From positions 2,526,835 to 2,590,834 of the forward strand of contig NZ_JAFEJG010000004.1 of NCBI RefSeq assembly GCF_016888335.1: a stretch of DNA of 64,000 nt, read 5' to 3'. The translations under genes were made by a program, and so were the position numbers. The notes under the pieces are model-generated. The model ran no database searches and was not told the DNA's origin. It saw only the letters and a program-made list of their open reading frames with translations. This DNA comes from Janibacter endophyticus. GTDB lineage: Bacteria; Actinomycetota; Actinomycetes; Actinomycetales; Dermatophilaceae. Positions 37,268 through 48,249 of the stretch are shown piece after piece (position 1 is the stretch's first letter; each line of letters starts with the position of its first letter).

Positions 37268-39052
37268 TCAGGCCGACGGGACGACGACCGCCCCGGGGCT
37301 GGAGAGCTTGCTCCAGCTGGCTCCGGTGCGGACGTAGGCGCCCGCCGACGCGCTCACGAGGAGGTCGCGCACACCGCCGGTGGTCGCGATGGACCGTGCG
37401 CCCCGGACGGGCGCAAGCGCCGAGATGAGCCCGCCCACCTCGACGACGAGCGGGCGGATCTCCTGGTCGGTGGGCCGGCGGCCGAGCACGGCGAGCGTCG
37501 TCGGGGTGATCCAGGCGAGGTCGATCGCGTCCTCGATGACGGCAGCGACGCGCAGGGCGCGGGTGGCGGTACCGGTCGGCAGCCCGTTCGGCTGACGGGC
37601 GACACCGCTCACCTGGATCTGCACGTCCTTCCCGTCCTCCTCGGAGGAGATCACCGCGATGCAGGCGCTGTCCGGGCTCAGCGAGAGCGATCGGGGCCGA
37701 CGACCCGAGAGCCAGAGAGCGGGGACCTTCGTCGGGCCGGCCTCCGCGTCCCCCGCGTCGAGCGAGGAGTTGATCGCCCACAGCCGGTCGCCGGCCTCGG
37801 AGCCCACGCCCCCGACCCAGAGCACTCCCGACGCGTCGTAGACCGGCTTGGTCATCTGCCTCCCGAACTGCTCGACGGGGATGGCCCGCCCGTCGTCGCG
37901 CCATCGCACGAGCTCGAGCCCCGAGGAGCGCACCCCCGCGACCTCCTTGCCGTCGAGGCTCACGGCGAGCCGGTTCCAGTCGGCCGGGACGTCGGCGAAG
38001 GGGGTGTCCAGGGCAGCGACGCCCTCTGGCGTCACCGAGGTGACGTCGGCCAACGAGACGCGGACGAGACGTCGGCCGTCCCGGACCACGGCTGACTGCT
38101 CCTCGGGTGCGCGCGCCTCGATGAACCCGAACTGCGAGGGGCTCGTCCACGGCGGGTCGACGCCCTCGATGTCCACCCGCGAGCCGTTGATGCTCATTGC
38201 CACCTCGGAGACCGTCGGCAGCTGCACGAGGGAGGCGACGAGCTGAGCCGCGAGGTTGCGCCGCAGTGTGGGGTCGGCGGACAGGCCACGCTTGAGGTCG
38301 ACCTGCGCGACCCCGGAGATGACCGGCACGGCGTCGAAGCGCAGCTCCGCGGTCTCGTCGGTCTGCACGGCACCGTCGAGATGGTCGGGCACCCGCCCGA
38401 GCTGGGTCCGGACGAGCCGGGTGGCCTCCTGGTCGCTGGGGATCCAACGCAGGTCCGGCACGAGCCGGTTCCACCCGATCGCCGTGTAGTGCACCCGGTA
38501 CCGGCGGTACATCTGGTCGACCCGAGAGAGCGGGAGGAGCCGGCCGAAGCCCTCCTGCACCTCCGCGATGCGCCACTCCCCGGCCACCTGCGACATGCCG
38601 AACGCGACGCTCGCCCCGTCGGTCGAGCGGGAGAGGCTGAGACGGGCGTCGGTGTCGATCCGGGCCACGACCCGCGCCGAGACCTCCAGGGACCCGTCCT
38701 CGTCCCGGAGGACCACCCCTTCGTCCGAGTGGACGATCGTCTGGGCGTCGTCGGGCCGCCACGCGCGGCTCGCCTCGTCGGTGAGGTAGCTGCGGGCCAC
38801 CGACAGCCCGTTGCCGGTCGCCGCACCGGCCCGGAGGAATCCCCGGACGATGTCCTCGGGGGTCATGCCCGCACGGGGACCCTCGGGCTGGTACTGGATC
38901 CCCTCGTCCTGGGGCACCTCGACATCCAGGCCGGGCCGGACGGTCTCGTCGACCGTCAGGCCGCAGGCGCCGAGGACCCCGAGGCTCATGACGCCGAGGG
39001 CCGCGCGCCGCGTGACCGCCGATGTCGACCAGGTGCGCCCGCCGCCGCTCAT
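37268..39052 (-). CDS. lpqB: Lipoprotein LpqB
   Basis: 594 residues. Signal peptide with the lipobox LGVLGAC (acylated Cys near 30), a GerMN domain (about 190-310) and a C-terminal beta-propeller-like region. LpqB modulates the MtrA-MtrB two-component system and cell-wall homeostasis in mycobacteria. The ATG overlaps the mtrB stop (ATGA), so mtrA-mtrB-lpqB is one operon. Two GRCGAAGGGG repeats (37994 and 38716) lie inside on opposite strands and in different registers. Confidence 0.95.
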   Translation of the reverse strand: MSGGGRTWSTSAVTRRAALGVMSLGVLGACGLTVDETVRPGLDVEVPQDEGIQYQPEGPRAGMTPEDIVRGFLRAGAATGNGLSVARSYLTDEASRAWRPDDAQTIVHSDEGVVLRDEDGSLEVSARVVARIDTDARLSLSRSTDGASVAFGMSQVAGEWRIAEVQEGFGRLLPLSRVDQMYRRYRVHYTAIGWNRLVPDLRWIPSDQEATRLVRTQLGRVPDHLDGAVQTDETAELRFDAVPVISGVAQVDLKRGLSADPTLRRNLAAQLVASLVQLPTVSEVAMSINGSRVDIEGVDPPWTSPSQFGFIEARAPEEQSAVVRDGRRLVRVSLADVTSVTPEGVAALDTPFADVPADWNRLAVSLDGKEVAGVRSSGLELVRWRDDGRAIPVEQFGRQMTKPVYDASGVLWVGGVGSEAGDRLWAINSSLDAGDAEAGPTKVPALWLSGRRPRSLSLSPDSACIAVISSEEDGKDVQIQVSGVARQPNGLPTGTATRALRVAAVIEDAIDLAWITPTTLAVLGRRPTDQEIRPLVVEVGGLISALAPVRGARSIATTGGVRDLLVSASAGAYVRTGASWSKLSSPGAVVVPSA

Positions 39053-40737
39053 GCGTCCTCCCCTGCCCCGCGGGGCGAGGCCTCGAGGACCTCCGTCGGG
39101 GTGAGGGGCAGCGCGGCCGCCGTGATCTGCCCGTTGGGGTTCTTGGGCAGGGTGAGCCGGAAGCGTGACCCCTCTCCCGGCTCACCCCAGGCCTGGAGCC
39201 AGCCGTGGTGCAGGCGGGCGTCCTCGAGCGAGATCGCCAGGCCCAGGCCCGTCCCCCCGGTCGTCCGGGCCCGCGCGGGGTCCGCGCGCCAGAAGCGGTT
39301 GAAGACGAGCGAGGCCTCCCCGGACCGGAGCCCGACGCCGTGGTCCTCGACGACGACGGAGACCGCGTCGGCGTTCTCCCCGACGTGGACGACGACCGGT
39401 TTCCCCTCCCCGTGCTCGATCGCGTTGACGACGAGGTTGCGCAGGATCCGCTCGATCCGCCGACTGTCGATCTCAGCGATGGCCGTCAGGCTCGTACGCT
39501 CGACCGAGACCGTCGACCCACGGACCTGCGCGATGGGCTCGGCCGAGGCGATGGCCCGGTCGACGACCGCGTTGAGGTCGGTCGGCTCGAGGTCGAGCAC
39601 CGCCGCTCCCGCGTCGTGCCGGCTGATCTCGAGGAGGTCCGCGAGGAGGGCCTCGAAGCGCTCGAGCTCGGCGACGAGCAGCTCCGCCGAGCGCGCCGCG
39701 ACGGGGTCGAGCTCGTCCTTGCTCGCCATGAGGACGTCGGCGGCCATGGTGATCGTCGTCAGCGGGGTCCGCAGCTCGTGCGAGACGTCCGAGACGAAGC
39801 GCTGCTGCACCCGCGAGAGGCCTTCGAGCTGGCGGATCTGCGCCTGGAGGCTGTCGGCCATGTCGTTGAACGACCTGCCGAGCTGGGCGAGGTCGTCGTG
39901 GCCCCGGGCCGACATGCGCTCGTTGAGGTGGCCGGAGGACAGTCGCTCGGCGACCGCGGCCGCGCGACGCACCGGGGTGACCACCTGCCTCGTGACGACG
40001 AAGGCCACGCCCGAGACGAGGATGAGCAGCGAGAGCGCGCCGAGGATGAAGGAGCGCGAGATCGTCCCGAGCGTGCGCTCCTCCCGGTCCATCGGGAAGA
40101 CGAGGTAGACGTCGTAGGCACCGGCCGTGGGGACGGTGATCTGCGACCCGACGACGACCGCGGTGACGGTCTCCTCGGAGGCGCTACCGGTGACGTCGGG
40201 CGCCTCGGTGCCGTTGCGCACCACCTCGATGGTCGTCGTCTGCTGGCGCTCGGGGTCGGCCCCCACCGCCTGCTGCAGCTCCGCCGGGATGTCGCTGAGG
40301 TCGATGCCGCTGCCCTTGATGAAGCGGGTCTCCAGCGGCGGTCCCGGCTCCTCGTTGCCCTGCGAGCGCGTGAGCACGAAGTACCGCGACCGGTCGTCGG
40401 CCGGGGGCGCCAGCGTGGAGTTCACGATGTCGTTGACCGCCTGCGACAGCTTCGCCGGGGTCTCGGTCTGGTCGGTCTGGTCGAGCGCCTCCTGGGCGTC
40501 GTTCGTCAGCTGTCGGGCGACGGTCTGCGAGGTCGTGACCCGGTCGGAGACGAGACCCTCAGCGATCGAGCGGTACATCGCCACGCTGATGATCGAGACG
40601 GTGATGAGACCGAGCACCAGGGTCATGGACACGACCCTCAGCTGCAGGCTGCGGCGCCACCTGCCGATGAGCTGGCGCAGGATCCGGGTCGGCAGGGCGA
40701 GCGGACCCGGCGCGACGGTGTCCGGCCGGGCGGACAT
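39049..40737 (-). CDS. mtrB: Sensor histidine kinase MtrB
   Basis: 562 residues from the ATG at 40737, two bases after the mtrA stop. Two membrane helices (about 35-57 and 205-228) flank an extracytoplasmic sensor domain; HAMP follows (about 228-285), then HisKA with FVSDVSHELRTPLTT (phospho-His near 305) and HATPase with NLVVNAIEHGEGK, VVEDHGVGL and TGGTGLGLAIS. MtrB controls cell division, cell-wall hydrolases and osmotic response through MtrA. Longer upstream frame to 40881 overlaps mtrA and is not used. Confidence 0.96.
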   Translation of the reverse strand: MSARPDTVAPGPLALPTRILRQLIGRWRRSLQLRVVSMTLVLGLITVSIISVAMYRSIAEGLVSDRVTTSQTVARQLTNDAQEALDQTDQTETPAKLSQAVNDIVNSTLAPPADDRSRYFVLTRSQGNEEPGPPLETRFIKGSGIDLSDIPAELQQAVGADPERQQTTTIEVVRNGTEAPDVTGSASEETVTAVVVGSQITVPTAGAYDVYLVFPMDREERTLGTISRSFILGALSLLILVSGVAFVVTRQVVTPVRRAAAVAERLSSGHLNERMSARGHDDLAQLGRSFNDMADSLQAQIRQLEGLSRVQQRFVSDVSHELRTPLTTITMAADVLMASKDELDPVAARSAELLVAELERFEALLADLLEISRHDAGAAVLDLEPTDLNAVVDRAIASAEPIAQVRGSTVSVERTSLTAIAEIDSRRIERILRNLVVNAIEHGEGKPVVVHVGENADAVSVVVEDHGVGLRSGEASLVFNRFWRADPARARTTGGTGLGLAISLEDARLHHGWLQAWGEPGEGSRFRLTLPKNPNGQITAAALPLTPTEVLEASPRGAGEDA

Positions 40738-40739
40738 CC

Positions 40740-41417
<678 letters not shown>

Positions 41418-41516
41418 GTGCGGTCCCTCCTGGGTGGTACGTCTCGCTGCGCCTCGCCATGGTCGCACATGCGGCCGGTCTGGGCCTCCAGGCCCGCCGC
41501 GTGCGACAGGTGCCGC

Positions 41517-41549
41517 GAGGGACGAAGGGGGGATCCCCCTTCGTCCCTC
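41517..41549. terminator. Perfect 15-bp hairpin from an inverted GACGAAGGGG pair
   Basis: GAGGGACGAAGGGGG (41517-41531), a three-base GAT loop, CCCCCTTCGTCCCTC (41535-41549). A perfect stem located 16 bases past the ahcY stop, in the spacer before mtrA. It is the clearest example of the window's repeat forming a terminator. Confidence 0.8.
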
Positions 41550-41564
41550 GACGACGGGTGTCCG

Positions 41565-43007
<1,443 letters not shown>

Positions 43008-43107
43008 GCGTGTGCTCCTAGAGAGTGGGGTTCACAGGTGGGCGAAGTTTCGCGACCCGGCGTCGTCCTTCTGGACCCTCGGGGTCATCACCCACGCCGG
43101 CAGCCCC

Positions 43108-43113
43108 AGTGTA
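43108..43113 (-). promoter_or_regulatory. Possible -10 element for ahcY
   Basis: TACACT on the minus strand about 100 bases upstream of ahcY. I looked in the leader that would follow for a SAH riboswitch and did not find its conserved core. Confidence 0.3.
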
Positions 43114-43126
43114 CGAGGCGTGCGGG

Positions 43127-44146
43127 TCAGTGCGCCGCGGTCGGGGCGGCGGCCGCGTCACCGCGCCCGTCCGCCGGACCGTCACCGTGGCCCTCGCCGT
43201 GGCCGCCGCCCTTCTTCCCGAAGGGCAGGAGCGAGACGACCCCGACGATGACGCTGCCCCAGAGCAGGCCGGCGACGAAGGAGAAGAAGGTGTTCGTGAG
43301 CCACCCGAGCGCGCCTCCGACGGCGCCGGTCGCGGCGGCGACCTGCTCCTCGACGTGATGGACCCACTCGTAGGGCTGCGGCAGCCAGTGGGTCTCCTCG
43401 AGACCGACGAGGATGATGTGCCCGCCGACCCAGATCATCGCGACGGTGCCGATGACCGAGATGGCCGCGAGGACCTTCGGCATCGCCTTGACGAGACCCC
43501 GGCCCAGGCCCTCGGTCCTCGGCTTCTCGGCGAGCTTGAGGCCGATGTCGTCCATCTTGACGATGAGCGCGACGACGCCGTAGACGACGAGGGTGATGAG
43601 GATCGCGACGACGGTGAGGATGACCGCGCGCGCGACGAAGCCCTCGGCGGCGACCTCCTTGAGCGCGATGACCATGATCTCGGCGGAGAGGATGAAGTCG
43701 GTGCGGATCGCGTTGGAGGTGACCTTCTCCTCCTGCGCGGCGGCGTCCTCGCCCTCCGATGCGGCGACCGGTGCGTGGTGGTCCTCGTGGCCGAGGATCT
43801 TGCCCCACACCTTGTGGGCGCCCTCGTAGCAGAGGTACGAGCCGCCGAGCATGAGGATCGGGGTGACGATCCACGGCAGGAACTGGCTGAGCAGCAGCGC
43901 CGCCGGCAGGATGAAGAGCAGCTTGTTGCGCAGCGAGCCCGTGGCGATCTTCTTGATCATCGGGAGCTCTCGGCTCGGGTCGACGCCCTCGAGGTACTGC
44001 GGCGTCACCGCGGTGTCGTCGACGACGACACCGGCCGACTTCGCGCTGGCCCGCCCCGCGGCGGCCGCGACGTCGTCGACGCTCGCGGCGGCGAGGCGCG
44101 CCATCGCCGCGATGTCGTCGAGGAGCGCGAAGAGGCCGCCGCTCAT
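43127..44146 (-). CDS. DUF808 family membrane protein
   Basis: 339 residues. It opens with the family signature MSGGLFALLDDIAAMARLAA and has LPMIKKIATGSLRNKLLFI. About six membrane helices follow in pairs near 70-105, 150-200, 225-255 and 285-315, and a His/Gly-rich tail (GGGHGEGHGDG). E. coli YedI belongs here; the function is not known. It is separated from ahcY by a 120-base spacer, on the same strand. Confidence 0.9.
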   Translation of the reverse strand: MSGGLFALLDDIAAMARLAAASVDDVAAAAGRASAKSAGVVVDDTAVTPQYLEGVDPSRELPMIKKIATGSLRNKLLFILPAALLLSQFLPWIVTPILMLGGSYLCYEGAHKVWGKILGHEDHHAPVAASEGEDAAAQEEKVTSNAIRTDFILSAEIMVIALKEVAAEGFVARAVILTVVAILITLVVYGVVALIVKMDDIGLKLAEKPRTEGLGRGLVKAMPKVLAAISVIGTVAMIWVGGHIILVGLEETHWLPQPYEWVHHVEEQVAAATGAVGGALGWLTNTFFSFVAGLLWGSVIVGVVSLLPFGKKGGGHGEGHGDGPADGRGDAAAAPTAAH

Positions 44147-44180
44147 CGCCGGCCCCCGGTCACGGGGAGGGTGAGCGCGG

Positions 44181-44199
44181 GGCGAAGGGGGGATCCCCC
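44181..44199 (-). terminator. Hairpin containing a GGCGAAGGGG repeat, after mycothione reductase
   Basis: GGCGAAGGGG (44181-44190) runs into GGGGG-GAT-CCCCC (44188-44199). It lies about 60 bases beyond the mycothione reductase stop, upstream of the DUF808 gene. Only one full repeat copy is present, so the stem is shorter than at 41517 or 63136. Confidence 0.5.
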
Positions 44200-44255
44200 G
44201 GCGTCGTGGCGGGTGGCGCGGTCGGTGAGCACGGGGAGAGGTTACCCGCGGAAGG

Positions 44256-45674
44256 TCAGCCGGGAGTGTCCGTGGACTCGGTGATGTGGGGCGGGGTATC
44301 GGGCATGAGGTCCAGCAGCCCGATGACCGCGTTCTCCACCACCTCGGTGAGGGCGGGGTGGATCCAGTACTGGCCGCGCGCCACCTCGGCGAGAGGGGTC
44401 CCGAGCGACATCGCCTGGATGAGCGGCTGGATGAGCGTCGAGGCCTCGGGTCCGACGAGGTGCGCCCCGAGCAGCTCGCCGGTCGAGGCGTCGCCGACGA
44501 GGACGCACCGGCTCGTCGTGTCGTCGAGCGCCCAGCCGTAGGCGGTCGAGCCGTAGTCCTGGACGTGGACGCACACGTCGTGGCCCGCGGCCCGCGCCTC
44601 GGACTGCGTCATGCCGACCGTGGCGACCTGCGGGTGGGTGAAGACCGCCGACGGCACCGCCCGGTGCATGAACGCCCGGAGGTCCTCCGGGTGCGCGAGG
44701 TTGTGCGCGACGACCCGGGCCTCCTGGTTGGCGACGTGCTTGAGCATGTACGGCGAGCTGACGTCGCCGAGCGCCCACACCCCGTCGGCGCTCGTCCGGC
44801 CGTGGACGTCGACGACGACCCGGCCGTCCGGGTGGAGGTCGACGCCGGCGGCCTCGCACCCGAGGTGCTCCGTGCTCGGCGCCCGCCCGGTGGCGACGAG
44901 GACCTCGTCGACCTCGAGCTCGGTGCCGTCGGTGAAGGTGACGCGGATGGCCTCCCCCTGCTCGAGTGTGGCGACCGTGGTCCGCGTCCGCACGTCCCAC
45001 TGGGCCGCCGCGGCCTGGGCGAAGGGGGTGCGGATCGCCTCGTCGAGGTGGGTGAGCATCCCTTCGCCCCGGACGGCCACCGTCACCCGGGTGCCGAGGG
45101 ACGCGAAGACGTGGGCGAGCTCCGCCGCGACGAAGCCTCCGCCGACGACGAGGAGCCGCTGCGGCAGGTCGTCGATCCGCATGATCGTGTCGGAGGTGTG
45201 GACCGCCACCCCGCTCTCGGCGATCGCCGTGGGGATGAGCGGGTGCGCGCCGGCGGCGATGACGACCCGGTCGGCCGTGACCTCGACCGGCCCCTCGGGG
45301 AGGTCGACGACGAGGCGACGCTCGCCGGTGAGGCGGGCGTGGCCGCGGTAGAGCGTCGTGCGCTCCCCGTCGCGCCGGTAGGCCTCCCCTGCAGCGGCGA
45401 TCGGGTCGATCCGACCGAAGATGCGGTCGCGGATGGCCGGCCAGTCCGCGCCGTCGAAGCGGGTCCGGAGGCCGAGGTGGGCGCTTGTGGCGGCCTCGCG
45501 CGCGCGGTCGGCGGGCAGGACGAACATCTTCGTCGGGATGCAGCCGACGTTGAGGCAGGTCCCGCCGAAGACCGGGCCTCCCTCGATGATCGCGATGTCG
45601 AGGTGCTCGAGGTCGGGCGTGACGAGGGAGTTGCCCGAGCCCGAGCCGATGATGACGAGGTCGTGGTGCGGCAC
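44256..45674 (-). CDS. mtr: Mycothione reductase
   Basis: 472 residues from a GTG at 45674. NADPH-dependent flavoprotein that regenerates mycothiol from its disulphide. FAD-binding GSGSGN near 10-15, redox-active pair C40 and C45 in GGTCLNVGCIPTK, NADPH-binding VVGGGFVAAEL, ATGRAPSTEHL, GDVSSPYMLKHVANQEARVV, and the C-terminal active-site motif YWIHPALTEVVENA. Close resemblance along the length to M. tuberculosis Mtr (including FGRIDPIAAAGEAYRR) makes this assignment firm. It follows the Trm112-like gene closely. Confidence 0.95.
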   Translation of the reverse strand: MPHHDLVIIGSGSGNSLVTPDLEHLDIAIIEGGPVFGGTCLNVGCIPTKMFVLPADRAREAATSAHLGLRTRFDGADWPAIRDRIFGRIDPIAAAGEAYRRDGERTTLYRGHARLTGERRLVVDLPEGPVEVTADRVVIAAGAHPLIPTAIAESGVAVHTSDTIMRIDDLPQRLLVVGGGFVAAELAHVFASLGTRVTVAVRGEGMLTHLDEAIRTPFAQAAAAQWDVRTRTTVATLEQGEAIRVTFTDGTELEVDEVLVATGRAPSTEHLGCEAAGVDLHPDGRVVVDVHGRTSADGVWALGDVSSPYMLKHVANQEARVVAHNLAHPEDLRAFMHRAVPSAVFTHPQVATVGMTQSEARAAGHDVCVHVQDYGSTAYGWALDDTTSRCVLVGDASTGELLGAHLVGPEASTLIQPLIQAMSLGTPLAEVARGQYWIHPALTEVVENAVIGLLDLMPDTPPHITESTDTPG

Positions 45675-45678
45675 GTGG

Positions 45679-45873
45679 TTACGCGGGGCCGGGACGCCGG
45701 CCCTCGTCGACGAGCAGGACGGGGATCCCGTCGTCGATCCGGTAGGCGAGGCCGCACTCTCCGGAGGTGCACACGAGCTCAGGGCCAGAGGGCCCCTCCG
45801 CGTCGCGCAGCTCGCTGCGGCATGCCGGGCAGCGCAGGATCTCTCGCAGCCAGGGTTCGATCTGGGCGCTCAT
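45679..45873 (-). CDS. Trm112-like zinc-ribbon protein
   Basis: 64 residues from the ATG at 45873 (GGAAGG upstream). MSAQIEPWLREILRCPACRS, then C-x4-C (CTSGEC) and LAYRIDDGIPVLL: the Trm112/UPF0434 fold with four zinc-binding Cys. Trm112 activates methyltransferases in eukaryotes; bacterial partners are mostly unknown. Lies between phosphomannomutase and mycothione reductase, the usual actinobacterial place. Confidence 0.9.
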   Translation of the reverse strand: MSAQIEPWLREILRCPACRSELRDAEGPSGPELVCTSGECGLAYRIDDGIPVLLVDEGRRPGPA

Positions 45874-45905
45874 CGCGGCCTTCCTTCGTCGGTCGTCGTG
45901 GTGGG

Positions 45906-47339
45906 TCAGGCGCGGACCTGGGTGAGGACCTCGTCCCGGACCCGTGCCATGGTCGCATCGTCCGCTGCCTCGACGTTGAGGCGCAGGAGGGGCTCGGTGT
46001 TGCTCGGCCGGAGGTTGAACCACCACATGGGCTCACCGGCGTCGCCGTCGTGGGTGACCGTCATCCCGTCGAGCTCGTCGATCTCGACCCCAGGGGTGCG
46101 CTCCTGGACCCAGGCCCGCACCCGGTCGGTGACCGCGACCGCGTCGTCGACGGTGGAGTTGATCTCACCCGAGGCCGGGTACCGGTCGTAGGGAGCCATG
46201 ACCGAGCTCAGCGGCTGCTCCGTCTCCCCGAGCGCGGCGAGCACGTGCATCGCGGCGAGCATCCCGGTGTCGGCGAACCAGAAGTCCCGGAAGTAGTAGT
46301 GGGCGCTGTGCTCACCGCCGAAGACCGCCTCGTGCTCGCTCATCGTCGCCTTGACGAAGGAGTGCCCGACCCTGGTCCGGACAGGCCGGGCCCCGCTCTC
46401 GGCGATGATCTCCGGCACCGCCGCCGAGGTGATCGCGTTGTGCACGATCGCGATGTCGCCGGCCGGGCTGCCGGCGGCGACCTCCTTGGCGACCTCGCGG
46501 GCGGCGATCATCGCGGTGATCGCGCTCGGGCTCACCGGGTCACCGTGCTCGTCGACGACGAAGCAGCGGTCCGCGTCACCGTCGAAGGCGATGCCGATGT
46601 CGGCGCCGTGCTCGCGGACGGCGGCCTGGAGGTCGACAAGGTTCCTCGGGTCGAGCGGGTTCGCCTCGTGGTTGGGGAAGGTGCCGTCGAGCTCGAAGTA
46701 CATCTCCTCGATGCTCAGCGGGAGCGCGGGCAGCCCGGCCCCCGTCCCGAGGACGGCGGGCACCGTGAGGCCACCCATGCCGTTGGCCGCGTCGACGACG
46801 ACGGTCAGCGGGCGGATCGCCGACAGGTCGACGAGTCCGCGCAGGAAGCCGGCGTAGTCGGCGAGCACATCTCGCTCGGTCACCGAGCCAGGGGTGCGGT
46901 CGAAGCCCGACCGGCCCTCGTCGAGGTGTCGCTGGGCCAGCTCGCGGATCGCCGCGAGGCCGGAGTCCTGTCCGACCGGACGGGCCCCCGCGCGGCACAG
47001 CTTGATGCCGTTGTACTGCGCCGGGTTGTGGCTGGCGGTGAACATCGCGCCCGGGAGCCCGAGAGCCCCGCTCGCGTAGTAGAGGCCGTCGGTGCTGGCC
47101 AGGCCGATGGTGATGACATCGATGCCCCGCGCGGTGATACCCGCCGCGAGGGCCCGGACGAGCTCCGGGGAGGACGGCCGCATGTCGTGGCCCACGACGA
47201 CCGCGCGAGCCCCCTCGGCCTCGGCGACGACCTCCGCGAAGGCGGCCCCCAGCGCCCACACGACATCGACGTCGATCTGGTCGGGCACGGTGCCACGCAC
47301 GTCGTACGCCTTGACGAGCTGAGCGAGGTCGTGAGTCAC
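45906..47339 (-). CDS. manB: Phosphomannomutase/phosphoglucomutase
   Basis: 477 residues from a GTG at 47339 (VTHDLAQLVKAYDVRGTVPD). Alpha-D-phosphohexomutase: phosphoserine loop TASHNPAQYNGIK, metal-binding loop DGDADRCFVVD, sugar-binding GGEHSAHYYF and phosphate-binding RPSNTEPLLRLN. Converts mannose-6-P to mannose-1-P for GDP-mannose and mannosylated lipids, consistent with the glycan genes downstream. TACTCT six bases before the GTG predicts a leaderless mRNA. The open frame continuing to 47771 lies over the DUF3499 gene and is not part of it. Confidence 0.93.
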   Translation of the reverse strand: MTHDLAQLVKAYDVRGTVPDQIDVDVVWALGAAFAEVVAEAEGARAVVVGHDMRPSSPELVRALAAGITARGIDVITIGLASTDGLYYASGALGLPGAMFTASHNPAQYNGIKLCRAGARPVGQDSGLAAIRELAQRHLDEGRSGFDRTPGSVTERDVLADYAGFLRGLVDLSAIRPLTVVVDAANGMGGLTVPAVLGTGAGLPALPLSIEEMYFELDGTFPNHEANPLDPRNLVDLQAAVREHGADIGIAFDGDADRCFVVDEHGDPVSPSAITAMIAAREVAKEVAAGSPAGDIAIVHNAITSAAVPEIIAESGARPVRTRVGHSFVKATMSEHEAVFGGEHSAHYYFRDFWFADTGMLAAMHVLAALGETEQPLSSVMAPYDRYPASGEINSTVDDAVAVTDRVRAWVQERTPGVEIDELDGMTVTHDGDAGEPMWWFNLRPSNTEPLLRLNVEAADDATMARVRDEVLTQVRA

Positions 47340-47345
47340 CGGATC

Positions 47346-47351
47346 AGAGTA
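47346..47351 (-). promoter_or_regulatory. -10 element, leaderless manB
   Basis: TACTCT on the minus strand, six bases before the GTG start at 47339. Confidence 0.5.
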
Positions 47352-47382
47352 GACGGCACCCTGCGAGCGGCGACGGAGGACC

Positions 47383-47775
47383 TCAGGACTCGTCGCGCAG
47401 GACGCGCAGGTGGCCGCGTCGCCCGGTCTCGCGGGTGCTGCTCGCGGCCTCGACCGAGCGGGGCACCGGCGTGACGGCCCGGGCCCCGGCGGTCTCGTCC
47501 CGGCGGGGCTGCGGGCGACGACGGACGACCTCGGCCAGCGCGACCAGGTCGTCGTGCGACTCGGGCGGCGGTGCGCCGGTGTCCAGGCGCACGACCTCCC
47601 AGCCACGGGGTGCGGTGAGGCGCGCGGCGTGCTCGGCGCAGAGGTCGTAGGCGTGCGGCTCGGCGTACGTCGCGAGCGGTCCGAGGACGACGGTGGAGTC
47701 CGAGTACACGTAGGTGAGGGTGGCTGACGCCGGGTGCGGGCAGGCCGCACGAGAACACATCCGAGACACACTCAC
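47383..47775 (-). CDS. DUF3499 family zinc-binding protein
   Basis: 130 residues from a GTG at 47775 (VSVSRMCSRAACPHPASATL). Cys pair CSRAAC, then LTYVYSDSTVVLGPLATYAE and CAEHAARLTAPRGWEVVRLD, the invariant core of DUF3499 (Rv3258c family), with Cys and His that could hold a metal. The C-terminus is basic and disordered. Role unknown. TACATT seven bases before the GTG; divergent from the Rv3259-like gene 67 bases away, as in mycobacteria. Confidence 0.88.
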   Translation of the reverse strand: MSVSRMCSRAACPHPASATLTYVYSDSTVVLGPLATYAEPHAYDLCAEHAARLTAPRGWEVVRLDTGAPPPESHDDLVALAEVVRRRPQPRRDETAGARAVTPVPRSVEAASSTRETGRRGHLRVLRDES

Positions 47776-47782
47776 GCTCGAC

Positions 47783-47788
47783 AATGTA
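47783..47788 (-). promoter_or_regulatory. -10 element, leaderless DUF3499 gene
   Basis: TACATT on the minus strand, seven bases before the GTG at 47775. Confidence 0.5.
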
Positions 47789-47829
47789 GGGCACGCGGGT
47801 CCCTGCCCGGGGAGCCGCGCCGGAGCGCC

Positions 47830-47835
47830 TACCCT
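47830..47835 (+). promoter_or_regulatory. -10 element, leaderless Rv3259-like gene
   Basis: TACCCT seven bases before the GTG at 47843, mirroring the divergent DUF3499 promoter. Confidence 0.5.
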
Positions 47836-47842
47836 GACTTCC

Positions 47843-48244
47843 GTGGCAGGTGGACGAGATCGGCGCGGGCGAGGCGGTCGGGGACCGCTCGCCTGGCCCC
47901 GGGTGCCCGCGATGCTCACCCGCGCGGAGGCCTTCGACGAGCTCGTGCTCGACTCCGCGAAGCGCTACCAGTCCCACCTCGAGCGGCGCGGCCGGCAGGT
48001 GGAGCTCGTCGTCGACGACGTGCCTCCCGCAGACCCTGCTCCCTGGGAGGACGGCCCGACGCTGGCCCGCGTCCTCCCGGGCGACGGGCAGGTCCCCCCA
48101 CGGATCGTCATCTACCGACGGCCGGTCGAGGCCCTCGCGGCACGCGAGGGAGACCTGCCCGCCGTCGTGGGCATGGTCGTCGCCCGGCAGGTCGCCGAGC
48201 TCCTCGGGGTCGAGGTCGAGGACATCGACCCGGGTCTGGCCTGA
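47843..48244 (+). CDS. Rv3259-like zincin-fold protein lacking HExxH
   Basis: 133 residues from a GTG at 47843. It has the size and layout of the actinobacterial 'metallopeptidase' family (Rv3259, PF06262-like): RAEAFDELVLDSAKRYQSHL, a central beta sheet (QVELVVDDVPP, RIVIYRRPVEAL) and a final helix where zincins carry HExxH. Here that helix reads AVVGMVVARQVAELLGVEVE with no His, so a peptidase activity is unlikely. Divergent from DUF3499; convergent with DUF5719. Confidence 0.75.
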   Translation: MAGGRDRRGRGGRGPLAWPRVPAMLTRAEAFDELVLDSAKRYQSHLERRGRQVELVVDDVPPADPAPWEDGPTLARVLPGDGQVPPRIVIYRRPVEALAAREGDLPAVVGMVVARQVAELLGVEVEDIDPGLA

Positions 48245-48249
48245 GCCCG

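Noticed and set aside
43008..43126. SAH riboswitch upstream of ahcY
   Set aside because: The conserved core expected of that riboswitch is not visible in this spacer.
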